Assembly (NCBI GenBank): GCA_023515745.1
Contig: JALECJ010000056.1
Location: forward strand, 434,001-498,000
DNA length: 64,000 bases
Source of the DNA: Amoeboaphelidium protococcarum
Lineage: Eukaryota; Aphelidiomycota; Aphelidea
Reading direction: 5' to 3'
Program-made: the position numbers and the translations under genes
Shown here: positions 1 to 11,100 of the stretch, piece after piece
Position numbering within the stretch: position 1 is the stretch's first letter
How the letters are laid out: every line of letters begins with the position of its first letter
Notes under the pieces: model-generated
Seen by the model: the letters and a program-made list of their open reading frames with translations, nothing else
The model's database searches: none
What the model was told of the DNA's origin: nothing

Positions 1-482
1 TTTGATTGTCCTTCCAGAGCGGCTTTCACCAGCTGTAAATCTGTATTACCATCCGGCAGTGTTATCGATCTTGGCCTACTATTACGTGCACTAGATTACA
101 CCGAAATCAAATCCGCTCCCTTTTATTCGCTGTCATCAAAGTTAATTATCGCGTAATTGTCCAGTGTCAAGGTATTATCAGGTGCATGTGATCCATTCTT
201 AATCTCGACACCATCTTCATCGAGGTTGATTGAGGTGGCAGAGAAGTTGAGAGGAGTTGACGCATCAGATACTATGGACTGCATGGATTCCGCAATCCCC
301 AGATATTATTAACCTTCTTCAGAGTCCACTCGCATCTAATCCAACTTCTAGCTTACGTCATCATTTTATAGCTGCTCCTTCACCCGGCGGCCATTGATAC
401 CGTCGTCTGTATTTTCTGTTTCACTTTGGTCGCGCGACGCCATTCTTCGTGCCTGATCAAACTCTGACTGCACTTGGCTCAT
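1..482 (-). CDS. hypothetical protein, N-terminal part (runs off window)
   Basis: Reading on the minus strand from the ATG at 482, the frame stays open to the window edge (160 codons) once TAA and TAG are read as Gln; it holds several such codons. The visible part is hydrophilic and rich in Asp, Glu, Ser and Gln, with no signal peptide or membrane segment, and starts MSQVQSEFDQARRMASRDQS. I do not recognise the family. The C-terminal part lies outside the window, so no function can be given. The acidic, polar composition would suit a disordered N-terminal region of a cytosolic or nuclear protein, but that is inference. Confidence 0.6.
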
Positions 483-986
483 AGTAGTCGCAGTTGTATA
501 AATAATACTTACTTAATCACTCACTCAGAATGATCTTCTTCAATTGATAGATAATAAAAAGAGTAGGCAGAGGTGATGGGATGAACGTGACTTGATTTTG
601 TTTTATAGAGAGACAGGTAATTCTAAAATTAAACAAGTTTAAACGGAGGCTATTTTTACCACCTCTGCTGTCTGGGCATCAATCAGTAATCAGTCTACAT
701 ACATATTTTTGAACCTTTTAGTTAGACAACATTTAGATGGTTAAATGGCCCCTCAAAAACATTTATGTCGGAAAATGCTGACTACTCAGTAAACTAAAAG
801 TGCCACATTGTACGATTTAATGGTCAATGTAGAACTATTGTTGTTTCGTGCAATGCACCAGAAAGAGAGAAATAACCTCATACAATCAAGTAAATCAAGT
901 ACCAGAATAACATAAAAAAACAGCACAGACTATATATCATCCATGTGATATTAAATATCTAACCATAATAAATCACAAAATTATCT
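483..986. other. intergenic, 5' flank of the partial gene and 3' flank of the OPA3-like gene
   Basis: AT-rich sequence of about 500 bases between two minus-strand genes. I see no open frame with coding character, no RNA gene and no repeat. It must contain the promoter of the partial gene on its right and the polyadenylation region of the OPA3-like gene on its left. Confidence 0.5.
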
Positions 987-1547
987 TCATTTTGACGCTG
1001 ACGCTGACGATGCACTGAGTACAGCGACACGACTTTCCATCTCTGATAATCGACGCTCAAGGTCAACCAGGTTCTACTACTTTTTATCATCGTCCACTTT
1101 CTTTCGATAAGTCTCTAAAATGACCACCATGACAGCCACTGAGAAGATGAACGTCTCTCCAATGAGATTTGCTGCAAGCTCAATAGCGCGTCCCTCCTCC
1201 AGCGGGCGGATGCGATTCTTCGTTTCGCTACTCGTTTGTTGTTGTTATTGTTAGTTCCTCGACTGGCCTTTAATGTCTGCTTGAAATTACTCAGCTATCC
1301 GTTACTATTCAGAATTAAAGCTCTAGTTTTACATTGCTTTTACTTGTTATTAATCGCCAGATATATTTATGCCAGCTTGTCGCCGCTTCAATCTTACATC
1401 TAATCTATGATAGCCTTGAGCAAATTTGATAATCACCTTACGGAATCCCTCCCTTTATGCAGCCTGCTTCTTTACATATGATGCTATCGGTTTTGATACC
1501 TATTTAATAAGCAAAAGCCCAATCTTGAATGCCGGAAAGTTGACCAT
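987..1547 (-). CDS. OPA3-like mitochondrial protein
   Basis: The 186-residue frame runs from the ATG at 1547 to TGA at 987 with UAR read as Gln. It matches the OPA3 family: an N-terminal stretch MVNFPAFKIGLLLIKQVSKP followed by a basic, mitochondrial-type region, the conserved block around FRKVIIKFAQGYHRLDVRLK, then IRPLEEGRAIELAANLIGET leading into one hydrophobic segment (FIFSVAVMVVILETY) and a C-terminal coiled-coil-like tail. OPA3 proteins are known as mitochondrial membrane proteins that affect organelle shape and lipid balance. Length is usual for the family. A Gln-rich insert in the middle is partly coded by TAA. No intron is needed. The family call is firm; the cellular role is carried over from animals and fungi. 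Confidence 0.85.
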
Positions 1548-1675
1548 TTTGAAAACTATAAAATTCGTCACTACAGTATATGATACCACTCACTGTTAGC
1601 AAAAGAATAGAGAAAAGAAAATTAACAGCGATACAAAGTAGAGATCACAGTATACTCAAACATTTTAATATTCGC

Positions 1676-3403
1676 TCAACATTTCACAAGCTGTTGCACT
1701 TCATCTCCCAAGCCAAGGGACATCCAAGGCTTCATCTATAAAGGCATGTCATTAGTAGACTAGATGACGCGCTCATAGTCAGTCGCATACTACAATCCAA
1801 ACTTTTACCAGACATCCTAAAGTGCATCAACCAGACGATCCATATCAGATTCAGAATGGAAAGGTCCAGGCGTGATTCTCAGGCGCTCCGTACCCTTTGC
1901 AACAGTTGGATAGTTGATGGATTACACGTAGATCTAGTGCTCATCCAACAAATACTACGATACCTGGAAAGATTTGTGAGCATCACCAATGAGAACAGGC
2001 ACAATGTGTGATGGATTCGGAATGACTGGAATCTTGTAATGTGCAAGCCGTGCCTTCAGTGCAACGGCATTGTACTGCTGTAACAGTCTCTCTTCACTTG
2101 ACATCTTCAAATGCTCAACACTGGCAAGAGCTCCATTAACAATAGCAGGAGGCAGAGAAGTGGTAAAAATAAATCCACTGGCGTAAGATCTAATGAAATC
2201 AACCAGATTGTGACTTCCGGCAATATATCCACCGACACATCCATAGGCCTTGCCCAGAGTGCCACTAATAATATCTACCTCGTCCATATCACCAGTGATC
2301 TACGCGACTCCAGCTCCGCTATCTCCATACATTCCAACAGCATGGACTTCATCTAGCATAGTCAACGCGCCATACTTCTTGGCCAGCTGGGTGATCTCTT
2401 TAATAGGTCCAATAGATCCGCACATGGAATATACAGACTCATAAATAATCAGCTTTGGTCGTTCCGCAGGCTGCTCTTACAACAACTATTCCAAATGCTC
2501 AACATCATTATGACGAAAGACCTTCTTCTCCACATTCTTACTCCTCAGTATACCTTGAATGATGGATGCATGATTACTAGAATCACTGAGAATGAGACAA
2601 TCAGGTAGTTTACTGCATATAGTGGCAATAGTGGAGTCATTAGCCACGTAGCATGAACTAAATAGCAAAGCTGACTATTTCTAATGCAACTAGGCAAGGC
2701 TATTCTCCAACCGGGAGTGTAATTCATTGTTACCAGCAATGTTACGAGTACCTCCACTGCCTGTGCCATACAGGTCAACCGCGTCATGAACTGCTTTCAC
2801 AACCTTCGGATGACGCGACATTCCCAAGTAGTCGTTGCTGCACCAAACGGTCACTTTCTTCGCCTCGCTATTAGAATATTGTGCATTAGGTACATCCTGA
2901 GCTAATCTACTGATCTTTTAAAAGTAGCGGTACGAACCATCAGCTTTCTTATTATCAATCTTCTCACCAAAGAACTAATCATAACTAAAGCCGTTGCGTT
3001 AGTAAGATAGAGGAGTCTCCAGAGTCATCGCAGAAGATAAATCACCCGCCTGAAAGCTATTACTAGCCGCAGCTTCTTCAAATGCAGTCTTCATCACTGG
3101 ACACTTTTATGAGGCGAGCGCGGCCAGCACTGATGGTCTCTCTTCGGCGACAGGATTATGATGTTGATGAGCCGGTGCCATCTCGCCACCAACTGAGGTA
3201 GACACATAACAGCCGCTATTAAATGGACACTTGCTACACTTTTACATGCCATGGCTAGAGCCGGCGGGAGTAGCAGCAGCGCCAACGTTTACCGGGCATT
3301 ACATCATGGAACGCAGCTGCTCTATCGGAGTTCTATTCAGGAATGGACAGACAGACTTGAATTTGCTCAGTCTACTCAAAACCGAATCCTACATCGCCTT
3401 CAT
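1676..3403 (-). CDS. HEM1: 5-aminolevulinate synthase, mitochondrial
   Basis: 575 residues from ATG 3403 to TGA 1676, intronless. It condenses glycine and succinyl-CoA to 5-aminolevulinate, the first step of haem synthesis, in the mitochondrial matrix. The PLP-binding lysine lies in [18 protein letters not shown] (about residue 385), and [17 protein letters not shown] and [11 protein letters not shown] are also family signatures. The first ~110 residues form a presequence with four Cys-Pro pairs at residues 19, 36, 59 and 101, which look like haem-regulatory motifs; the first, CPFL, is the classic form. The start at 3403 gives the longest presequence; a second Met lies at residue 4. Several Gln residues are coded by TAA or TAG. 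The C4 haem route fits an opisthokont. Confidence 0.96.
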
Positions 3404-3838
3404 TCTCTATACACACCTCTATGAATATTGTATTGCCAATAACAGCAGATGATCTCTCAATCAATCACTCACTCACTCAAAAGAATAAAGTAATCTGACG
3501 CAATAAAAAAAGTCTCGTCGAAAAAACTGGTCGATGATCATTCTACCCGACAAAAGGCGAGCGCGAGAGATCAGCGAAAAAGTTCAATGCGCCTCGCTTA
3601 GAAACTCTCCTTTATAATCGCACATGGTTCTTGATTTGGTAAGCTGCTATCTGTATCAAAGTCTAATATAAGTAAAGCAAAGCTAGAAGTTGCTGTAAAG
3701 AAATGATATAAAATGAATGGGAAATCTTTAAGTATTAGTACAACGTTTTAAAAGATTTTCTTCATTCCACTCATATTCTCATTATTCATTCAATACGACC
3801 GGGACCACCACACATGAGCGAGCACTACAGCACTTGGC
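3404..3838. other. intergenic, ALA synthase promoter region
   Basis: 435 bases upstream of ALA synthase and downstream of profilin. It contains a run of TCAATCAATCACTCACTCACTC-like short repeats near 3456-3480 and GCGCGAGAG-rich stretches near 3550-3600. No coding frame or RNA gene is seen. It should hold the ALA synthase promoter. Confidence 0.45.
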
Positions 3839-4289
3839 TCAGTAGTTGACGCTGATCAAGTAGTCAGCCAACTGCTCGACAACCTTGGTAGCCTCACCAG
3901 GTTGAGCGGACTCATCGTAGAAGCCAATCAACACAGCAGACTTGGTCTTGACACAGACAACACCACCAGTACCCTGCTTGCCGTAGATTGATCTGTCATC
4001 AGCACGGATGACGATGTACTTGACAGCGTTCAACTTCAGACCGGAAGCACGCAGAGCGTTGGCATCCTTGAAGCCCTTGATCAGCTCCTAAACTTCCTGA
4101 GGCTTCAACTACACATATATGAAAAGAGATAGATACAAGAATAATGTGAACATGAGAGTAATAGAGGTATAAACTTACAGCCAAACCAGCAGAGGTAGCC
4201 CATGGGTTACCATCAAGACCATGGATAGCACCCTTAGCAATTTTCTTAGTACCAACAAGGTTTTAGTCGACGTAAGTTTACCAAGACAT
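3839..4289 (-). CDS. profilin
   Basis: Two exons on the minus strand, 4179-4289 and 3839-4108, with a 70-nt GT-AG intron (4109-4178, phase 0), give a 126-residue protein, the standard profilin length. It starts MSWQTYVDQNLV, the profilin N-terminal signature; the invariant Gln4 is coded by TAA. The C-terminal half, ending VVEQLADYLISVNY, matches the conserved C-terminal helix. Profilin binds monomeric actin, poly-proline proteins and phosphoinositides in the cytoplasm and feeds ATP-actin to filament ends. Codon usage looks more GC-rich and regular than that of its neighbours, as in highly expressed genes. The splice sites are set by frame and conservation. Confidence 0.96.
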
Positions 4290-4701
4290 GATTCAGATGT
4301 AATTAGAAGTTAGTTGTTATTAACTAATTAATTAATGTTCAAACAAGTGTTGTTGTTGTTGAAAGGAAGAGAGACGAACTAGCGCTGAGAATCGACTCAA
4401 ATACGACGGGCGATGTGTTTCTGTGGATGAGAGGCAACTCACTGTTTGGGCAAGAAGAATGTGAAACAACAAACGCCTCATCAGCGATTTCGTTTCAACA
4501 ACACAACAACCATTGCTTTGGAAACGATCGTTCCATTCAGAAACGTTCATAAATTGGCATTCTTGGATTGGTCTTTGTCGCGACCTATAGATTTTATATT
4601 GGCTTTCTCGGTCGTTTATTAATTCAAGGTTTACTGTACAGTATAAAATAAATGAAACGAGCAATTTATAGCGGGAATGAAGTATAATTAAGAAGTCTTA
4701 A
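4290..4701. other. intergenic, profilin promoter region
   Basis: 412 bases between the start of profilin and the 3' end of the TLC-domain gene. There is a (TTG)n-like stretch near 4345-4362 and TATAAAATAAATG near 4641 on the plus strand. No gene-like frame is convincing; both strands have moderate open stretches under the UGA-only code. The right part should be the profilin promoter. Confidence 0.4.
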
Positions 4702-5771
4702 TCACTCGTCTTTTAAGCCTCCACTAATGGTCTCCATGTAGTTGGACTTTGCTGGGGGACCACCAGTCTTCTTTTAAGATTTGAGTGCACTTTTCAGAGC
4801 CATCATTGTCCAATAAAAGTTCATCCATCCAAGAGTTGCCATGTTAAATACAGTTCCAACACTGACAACGAGGGGAAGCTCGCGAACTTAGTTCAGGATG
4901 ATTTTCACTTTGGCATCAAATCCGAGCTGGCTAAACCCGCTATTAAAAGCGTTTTTCAAGTCAATAGCGCTATCAATCTAGGTCCACGCGTAGTACAAAC
5001 ATACGGGAGCCAGAAAAGTTCTAAATGCCAAAAAGCTCACATTCCTCAAATTGTAAGCCTGGTGTTGAATGAGCGGTTTAAATCGGTAACCACACTTTTA
5101 CAAAGTCTTGATGTACCATACAATGTTGGTGGGAAACACGGTAATCTCACTGATCAGAAACGCCACAGGGAAATAAGACGCCCTTCTAAACAGCATCATC
5201 AGGAATGCACCCATTAGTCCCACAAAGTGATGGGCCCACATAATTAGATCTTCATCATAAAATGTCTAGAACAACATAACAGCCATGTCGTAAATGGAAT
5301 ATCCAACATAGGAACTAAGAATATGCGTAAGACTGGCTGGATAGTACTGAAATATTCCAAATGTATGAACATAACGCATTTATTGACCGAACAGGAATGG
5401 AAGTATAGCGCGCAATCCAGCAAACCCAGTCACCAAACTATTGACGGATGAGCATACTCTACACAGATTGTTGATCATAATTCAATTAATAACTCATTGA
5501 AATACAAATCATACTTTTCAACAAGGTATACTTTCTCCACATTGGACAGCATAGCCAGTCGATTCTTGCCTAGGGCTCTATGAATCAACTGTCGAGACAC
5601 GAGATGTAGAAGGCCGTAACACCCAGCATAGATCAAGCTCAACTTTAAGGGATGTGCCAAGTTCTCATATGAAAATACATCTTAGGCAGCAGGCACGTGC
5701 TGCTCATTCCATGTTAAAAATTGAGTGCACACTTGGTAGCCGTCCTACAGAATGGACAAAACAGACGGCAT
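4702..5771 (-). CDS. TLC-domain membrane protein (TMEM56/TLCD4-like)
   Basis: Two exons (5494-5771 and 4702-5458) joined over a 35-nt intron (5459-5493) give 344 residues. Without splicing, an in-frame TGA would stop translation after KYDLYFNE; after splicing, the motif K-x-x-x-x-x-N-E-V-C-S-S-V-N-S-L typical of the TRAM-LAG1-CLN8 (TLC) domain is restored. Later segments, SSYVGYSIYDMAVM and MWAHHFVGLMGAF, match the family, with WAHH carrying the conserved His pair. About six membrane segments are seen. TLC proteins act in lipid synthesis or sensing in ER-type membranes; this subfamily has no settled reaction. The intron donor is GTTATT rather than GTAAGT, so the exact junction is less sure than the domain call. 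Confidence 0.8.
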
Positions 5772-6072
5772 TTTACGAGATCGTGTTTGAGGAAAGGGAC
5801 GCGTGAGCAGGATGATGGCAATCTGAATCTGTGTGATATAACCCAAGTAATTGACTGATTATCTTTGGAGATATCCAAATCATTTAGAGATAAGTGACAA
5901 GTCCCGCATTCCAATATTAAGTCCTTTAAGTTAACAACCTTTCTATGCAGATGGCTTTTACTGTAAAGCTACAGATGTAAAGAAGCTTCTCTTTATAACT
6001 TCACTGCATATCAAATCGTCATACTCAGATCAACGTGGACCTTTAACCGACAGCCCCGTTTTAGACTGCCAG
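5772..6072. promoter_or_regulatory. shared promoter region between divergent TLC-domain and F-box/LRR genes
   Basis: The two start codons face away from each other 301 bases apart, so this stretch must hold both promoters. I see no clear TATA box or repeated operator-like motif. Placement rests only on gene geometry. Confidence 0.4.
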
Positions 6073-7956
6073 ATGAGCGCTTTGGGTGATACATTTAATG
6101 TGAAACGAGATCTGAACATGACAGCTGCAAGCCACGTTCCATTCTCTTTCCGATATAAACAAACGCATTTAGAACGTGTTGTGAGTTTTGAAATGCTGGA
6201 TCAACTTCCAGTTGAAGTTTTGAACACAATTTTGACTTATCTTTGCAAGAGGTGTCTATATGTAGCACTATGTGTGAACCACCACATGTCTGAAGTTTCA
6301 GTGAGAATTTTATGGCGTGAAGTGACTTTGAGTTAGTTGTGTAAGCAAATTGACGGATGTCAGTGTTAATCTGAAACGTCTAATAAGAGTAATATTCCTT
6401 GGTATTATGGTCAACACGTTCGACTTTTGAAATTTGTCATGTGTATGAATGGTCACGATCCATACCGTATTGATAACCAAGTCAACATCGGAAGCCTTGC
6501 ACAAAGTCCAGGCCTTGGCAAGAATGGTTTGAAACGAAAACTGTCTCGCTTGATTGGCGATCAAGATTTGGTTTCAACTGATTCATCCTAAGCGGTGGCG
6601 CGTCAGAGCTCATTTGTCTCTGTACATGAAACTTTTGGCAATTCTCAACACAAGGGCGTCGATTTTGCTAATAAAAAGTGCTCTTCTTAAGATCCTATAT
6701 CTTATACCAATGGTGCTCACTCGTATTTTATCAGAGAGTTCTCCGTATGTTTCAACAACGCGTCATAGGCTTATGACGATATCGAATTACCTTGCCACTA
6801 TATTCGGTTGACTCTGCCTCTGCTAACTCATTGCCAATCCATTGATTTAGGCTATTGTGCTTAAATGACCGATGAATTGCTACTGAAATTACCATTGGAT
6901 TTCCTGTAGCACACTTTACGAAGACTTTCGTTCTAATTCTGTCCTATGATATCTGATCAAGCAATCTCTCACACAGTGAATTCCCTTCCTCTACTAATGG
7001 ACTTGAACCTGAACGGCTGCTCAAATGCTGCAGATCTGACGAGTTTATCAATTCTCAAACTAGCTCAACTGAAGAATCTGCACCTCAAGTAATGTCGTAA
7101 TATTTCGACAGATATTCTAGCTTCCATTTTTGACACGACCCAATTTGTAAATCTCAGTCTTAGTGACTGCACTAATATGAGTGATAGTTGCCTTGATGCA
7201 ATCGCGCGCAATTCTAGATACCTGGTTAATTTGCAACTGGATCGCATACAGTCAGTTTCTGATGAGTTTATAGAAAAGCTGGCTATAAATTGCGCAAAGT
7301 TAGAGTAGCTATCCGTGGATCAATGTTCTCAGCTCACCAATCGCTCACTTTAGTTTTTGAATGGATTGACTGATCTAAAACGCCTGAATTTTACATTACT
7401 GTCCAATATTACCAACTATGGTATAAATAATTTGATCGCAGGATCTAAATTCTCCTGTAACTTACGCGAAATCTATCTGGGAAAGTGCACCAACTTAACG
7501 AATGAAGCCGTAATCACGATTGCAAACCACTGTCCATCATTGAAGCATATCTATTTGGCCGGATGTAGTGCTATTACGGACGAAGGCATCATTTATTTGG
7601 TTACGCACTGTGCTATCACTGTTCTCTCAATTCCAGGAACTTCAATCACTGATGCATCCTTATCCGCTGCGGTTTCCAACTTATCTCAAATTTTACAGGT
7701 TGCGTAGTTCTCTTACTGCGACGATATCACGCCTAATGCATGTGCAAGATTAGCATATCATTGTCAAAAGACGTTAGTGATTTTGCAACTGGTATGTTGC
7801 CGTCTGATATCATATGACAGTTGGGTGAAGTAATTTAGTCAACCGGTTCCATCGCATATTCGTGGAGCCCAATATCGCACCGGATATTGTGCCATCCGTC
7901 CTCCTTATATAGCAGCTCTGGGCAACTACTACTTCGATAATGTGGCTTAAAGATGA
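6073..7956 (+). CDS. F-box/leucine-rich-repeat protein (Grr1/FBXL family)
   Basis: 627 residues from ATG 6073 to TGA 7954-7956, intronless with many TAA/TAG Gln codons. The F-box is near residues 38-75 (MLDQLPVEVLNTILTYL). From about residue 250 onward there are cysteine-containing LRRs of the type L-x-x-L-x-L-x-x-C-x-x-I/L-T-D, for example IYLGKCTNLTNEAVITIANH and IYLAGCSAITDEGIIYLVTH. Such proteins are substrate receptors of SCF ubiquitin ligases: the F-box binds Skp1 and the LRR horseshoe binds substrate. Yeast Grr1 and human FBXL2/20 are the nearest models. The stretch between F-box and first repeats is poorly conserved. The domain call is firm; the substrate is unknown. Confidence 0.88.
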
Positions 7957-8154
7957 CTCATGAAGGTTAATCTAAAGATCCCTGAATCTCAAACAGAGAT
8001 GACTCCCTTTTGTGTGTTGTCATTCAAAGCGTTGTCTTTCGTTCGCACAAAACTTTTTCTCTTGTCTCTTTAACGCTCTCAATCTCGTTGTTATTTCCAC
8101 CAGATCTCTCATTTCCAAGATTAACTGTCATCATCATCTGGCATAATATTAATA

Positions 8155-11100
8155 ATGAGCATGTAGACGGTTTTCAGTTTACATCTGGAGACTAATGGAT
8201 CCCCGGATTATGCTAGATCTTTTATTAGACTTCCGCCTCCTAATGCCCATACTCCGTACCTGTTACGTTTCATCGTTCCAGCTGGTGCTGAAGTGCTGCG
8301 TCAGGGATGCTTTAAAACGAACTACCCTGTGGATGGTAAACCATTTGAGAGACGTCAATTCTATGATATCTAGTTTGATTATGATTTTTTAAGGGATGGA
8401 TTCTGTGATATTGTGATCACTCAGGCTGGTGCTTTTGAGTATTACATCGAGTCTGAGACTGCCGCAGGAATGACTAGGAGTGAGACTGGATTCTTCATCG
8501 TCGATCCGAGACTTGGTTTGAACAATCGTCTGGCTGAGCATAATGCACTGGATGGTAATGATTTGACCAAGATTATGCATATGGATTCTATTGCTCTATT
8601 AACACTGGTCCCGAAATGGATGGGTTCTATTGAGGGGTGGAGAGAACAGATTCAATGGATCAGTGAAGGCGGTTACAATATGATCCATTTTGTGCCCATG
8701 TAATAGCGTGGTGCCTCTGGTTCGCCGTATTCCATATTTGATTAGCTCGAATTGTCTGATGATTTATTTCCGTCTGGTACAGCGTCAGAAGATAAGTTTC
8801 AATTGCTTGATCGTGAGATTTAACATTTCTAGCGCAATTTGGGTGTATTAAGTATTACTGACATAGTTTGGAATCACACTGCTCACAATAGTGCTTGGCT
8901 GTAGCAGCACCCAGAGGCTGGATACAATTTGATTAATTCTCCCCATTTGAGACCGGCTTATGAATTGGACAAAGCTTTGGCTGATTTTTCTGCTTCTCTA
9001 AAATCATTTGGTATGAGTGGTGATGTGACCATTGATGCAGATATTGATAGACTTTTAGATGTCTTTAAAGAGAAGAAATTGTCTGAATTGAGGTAATGGG
9101 AGTATTACGTACTTGATGTTAAAAGTGAATTGTAGAGAGTCCATAATGCCATTCGCGATGGATCATCTTTTGTTTAGGATGGTGGCTTGAAAGCAAAGAA
9201 CAGTGAAGGCCATGATCTTGTTGAAGTCTGTCAAGGTGTTAGATTTGGTAAGAAACTTAACCTAGAGCAGGTTCTTGCTAGCGGTAAATTGAGTGAAGGT
9301 AGTGGTTTAGAGGACATTGTTAAGTTTATAGATCAAGTCAACATTGCGTTTTATCATGAATATGACCGAGATGTGATAACTATATTAGACAATATTAAGA
9401 ACCGAGTTCGCTATGAGCGCTTGAATGAGCACGGTCCAAAGATGGGTACTGTGTCAAAGGAATCGCCTATTGTCTGTCCCTACTTTACCAGAGTTGACAG
9501 AACACCAACCAATTAGAGCATACCTGATGATGCTCTGATAGTGGCTAATAATGGCTGGATTTGGAACGCTGATCCATTGGTTGATTTTGCTGGTCCATAG
9601 TCCAAGTCATACCTGATCCGAGAAGTGATTCCATGGGGTGATTGTGTAAAGCTGAGGTATGGTCAAGGACCTGACGATAATCCGTGGCTTTGGTAGCACA
9701 TGGGTACCTATACTAAACTTATGGCCAAGTACTTTCATGGTTTCCGAATTGATAACTGTCATTCTACGCCAATTCATGTGGCACAGTACTTTTTAGATCA
9801 GGCGCGCCTTATAAGGCCGGATCTATACGTGATTGCTGAGCTATTTACTGGATCTGAGGATAGAGATAAGACGTTTGTATCAAAGCTGGGGATCAACAGC
9901 CTGATCAGAGAGGCGATGAATGCTTGGAATTCGACCGAGTTTAGTAGACTATTGCACAAATATGGTGGGTAACCTGTGGGGTCAATGACCTTGAAAGCTG
10001 ATTATCTTCCACTAGCACTGGTTGGCCATGAAGCCGCTGACATTAATTCACCTGTGATGGAGTCTTTCTCCACTGTTAATGGCCAGGTTTGGTTCGATAA
10101 ACGAGTGCCGGTAGATCTTCCGTAGAGTCGTTTGGCTGTTGGTCCGATTGATGATCCTGATGAAAGTGGGCGCAGAAGTAGAGCTAGATCTCGATCAGTA
10201 TCTAATGCCAACTTATTGAAGAGTCTCGTAACTAATTAACCGGAATCTGTCCCTGAAGATGTAGCTTATATAGTTGCTTCTTCTCAAGGCGATTAATCGA
10301 TGCTTCCTGATTAGAGTTATACTGATCTTCATCAGAAAGAAGTTGTTTACTAGTTGAATGGTTCCAGTCCACATGCATTGTTTATGGACTGTACACATGA
10401 TAATGAGACTCCCTTCTAGAAGCGCACGGCTGTTGATGCATTGAGCACATCAGCTTTGGTAGCTATGGCCAATTGTGCTGTGGGAAGTGTTCGTGGTTTC
10501 GATGAGTTGGTTCCATAGAATTTGAACATTGTGACTGAGAGCAGAGTCTATGCACCGGCACAGCGTAATGTTGGTATCTTTGAAGTGAAGCGTATATTTG
10601 CGCGCTTGCATTATCTCATGGGACAGAAGGGGTACTCTGAGATTCATGTTAATTAGTAGGAAGACATTATTTCTGTTTATCGATAACATCCTTTGACTCA
10701 TCATGGATACTTATTGATAGCTAGATGTGCATATCGCGACTCTTCTTAGCATGCAGCGCAGCCTATTGTGTTGAGGAATACCAGCTTTAAGCCTTTATTG
10801 TCTGCCAAATTGCACGTGTAGACCGATTTGTACAAGTATGATTCTAAGGTGATTAATGGCTTTCCATCGCATCTATAATTCTCTCCGGACGATTTGATAC
10901 CTGGTATGGCAGATGTTAGTACTGGGCATGATTAGCTGGGATTTTTTATCAGGATTCAACCTCTCGATTTCCCTCCTGGTTCGGTCATATTGTTGGAAAC
11001 TGATATGTATGCAGATACTCGTATTGCAATGCAATAGTTTAGGACTCTGATGAATGCTGTGGTGCATGGATCTTGGTATTTGGATGGTATAATCCGTCAG

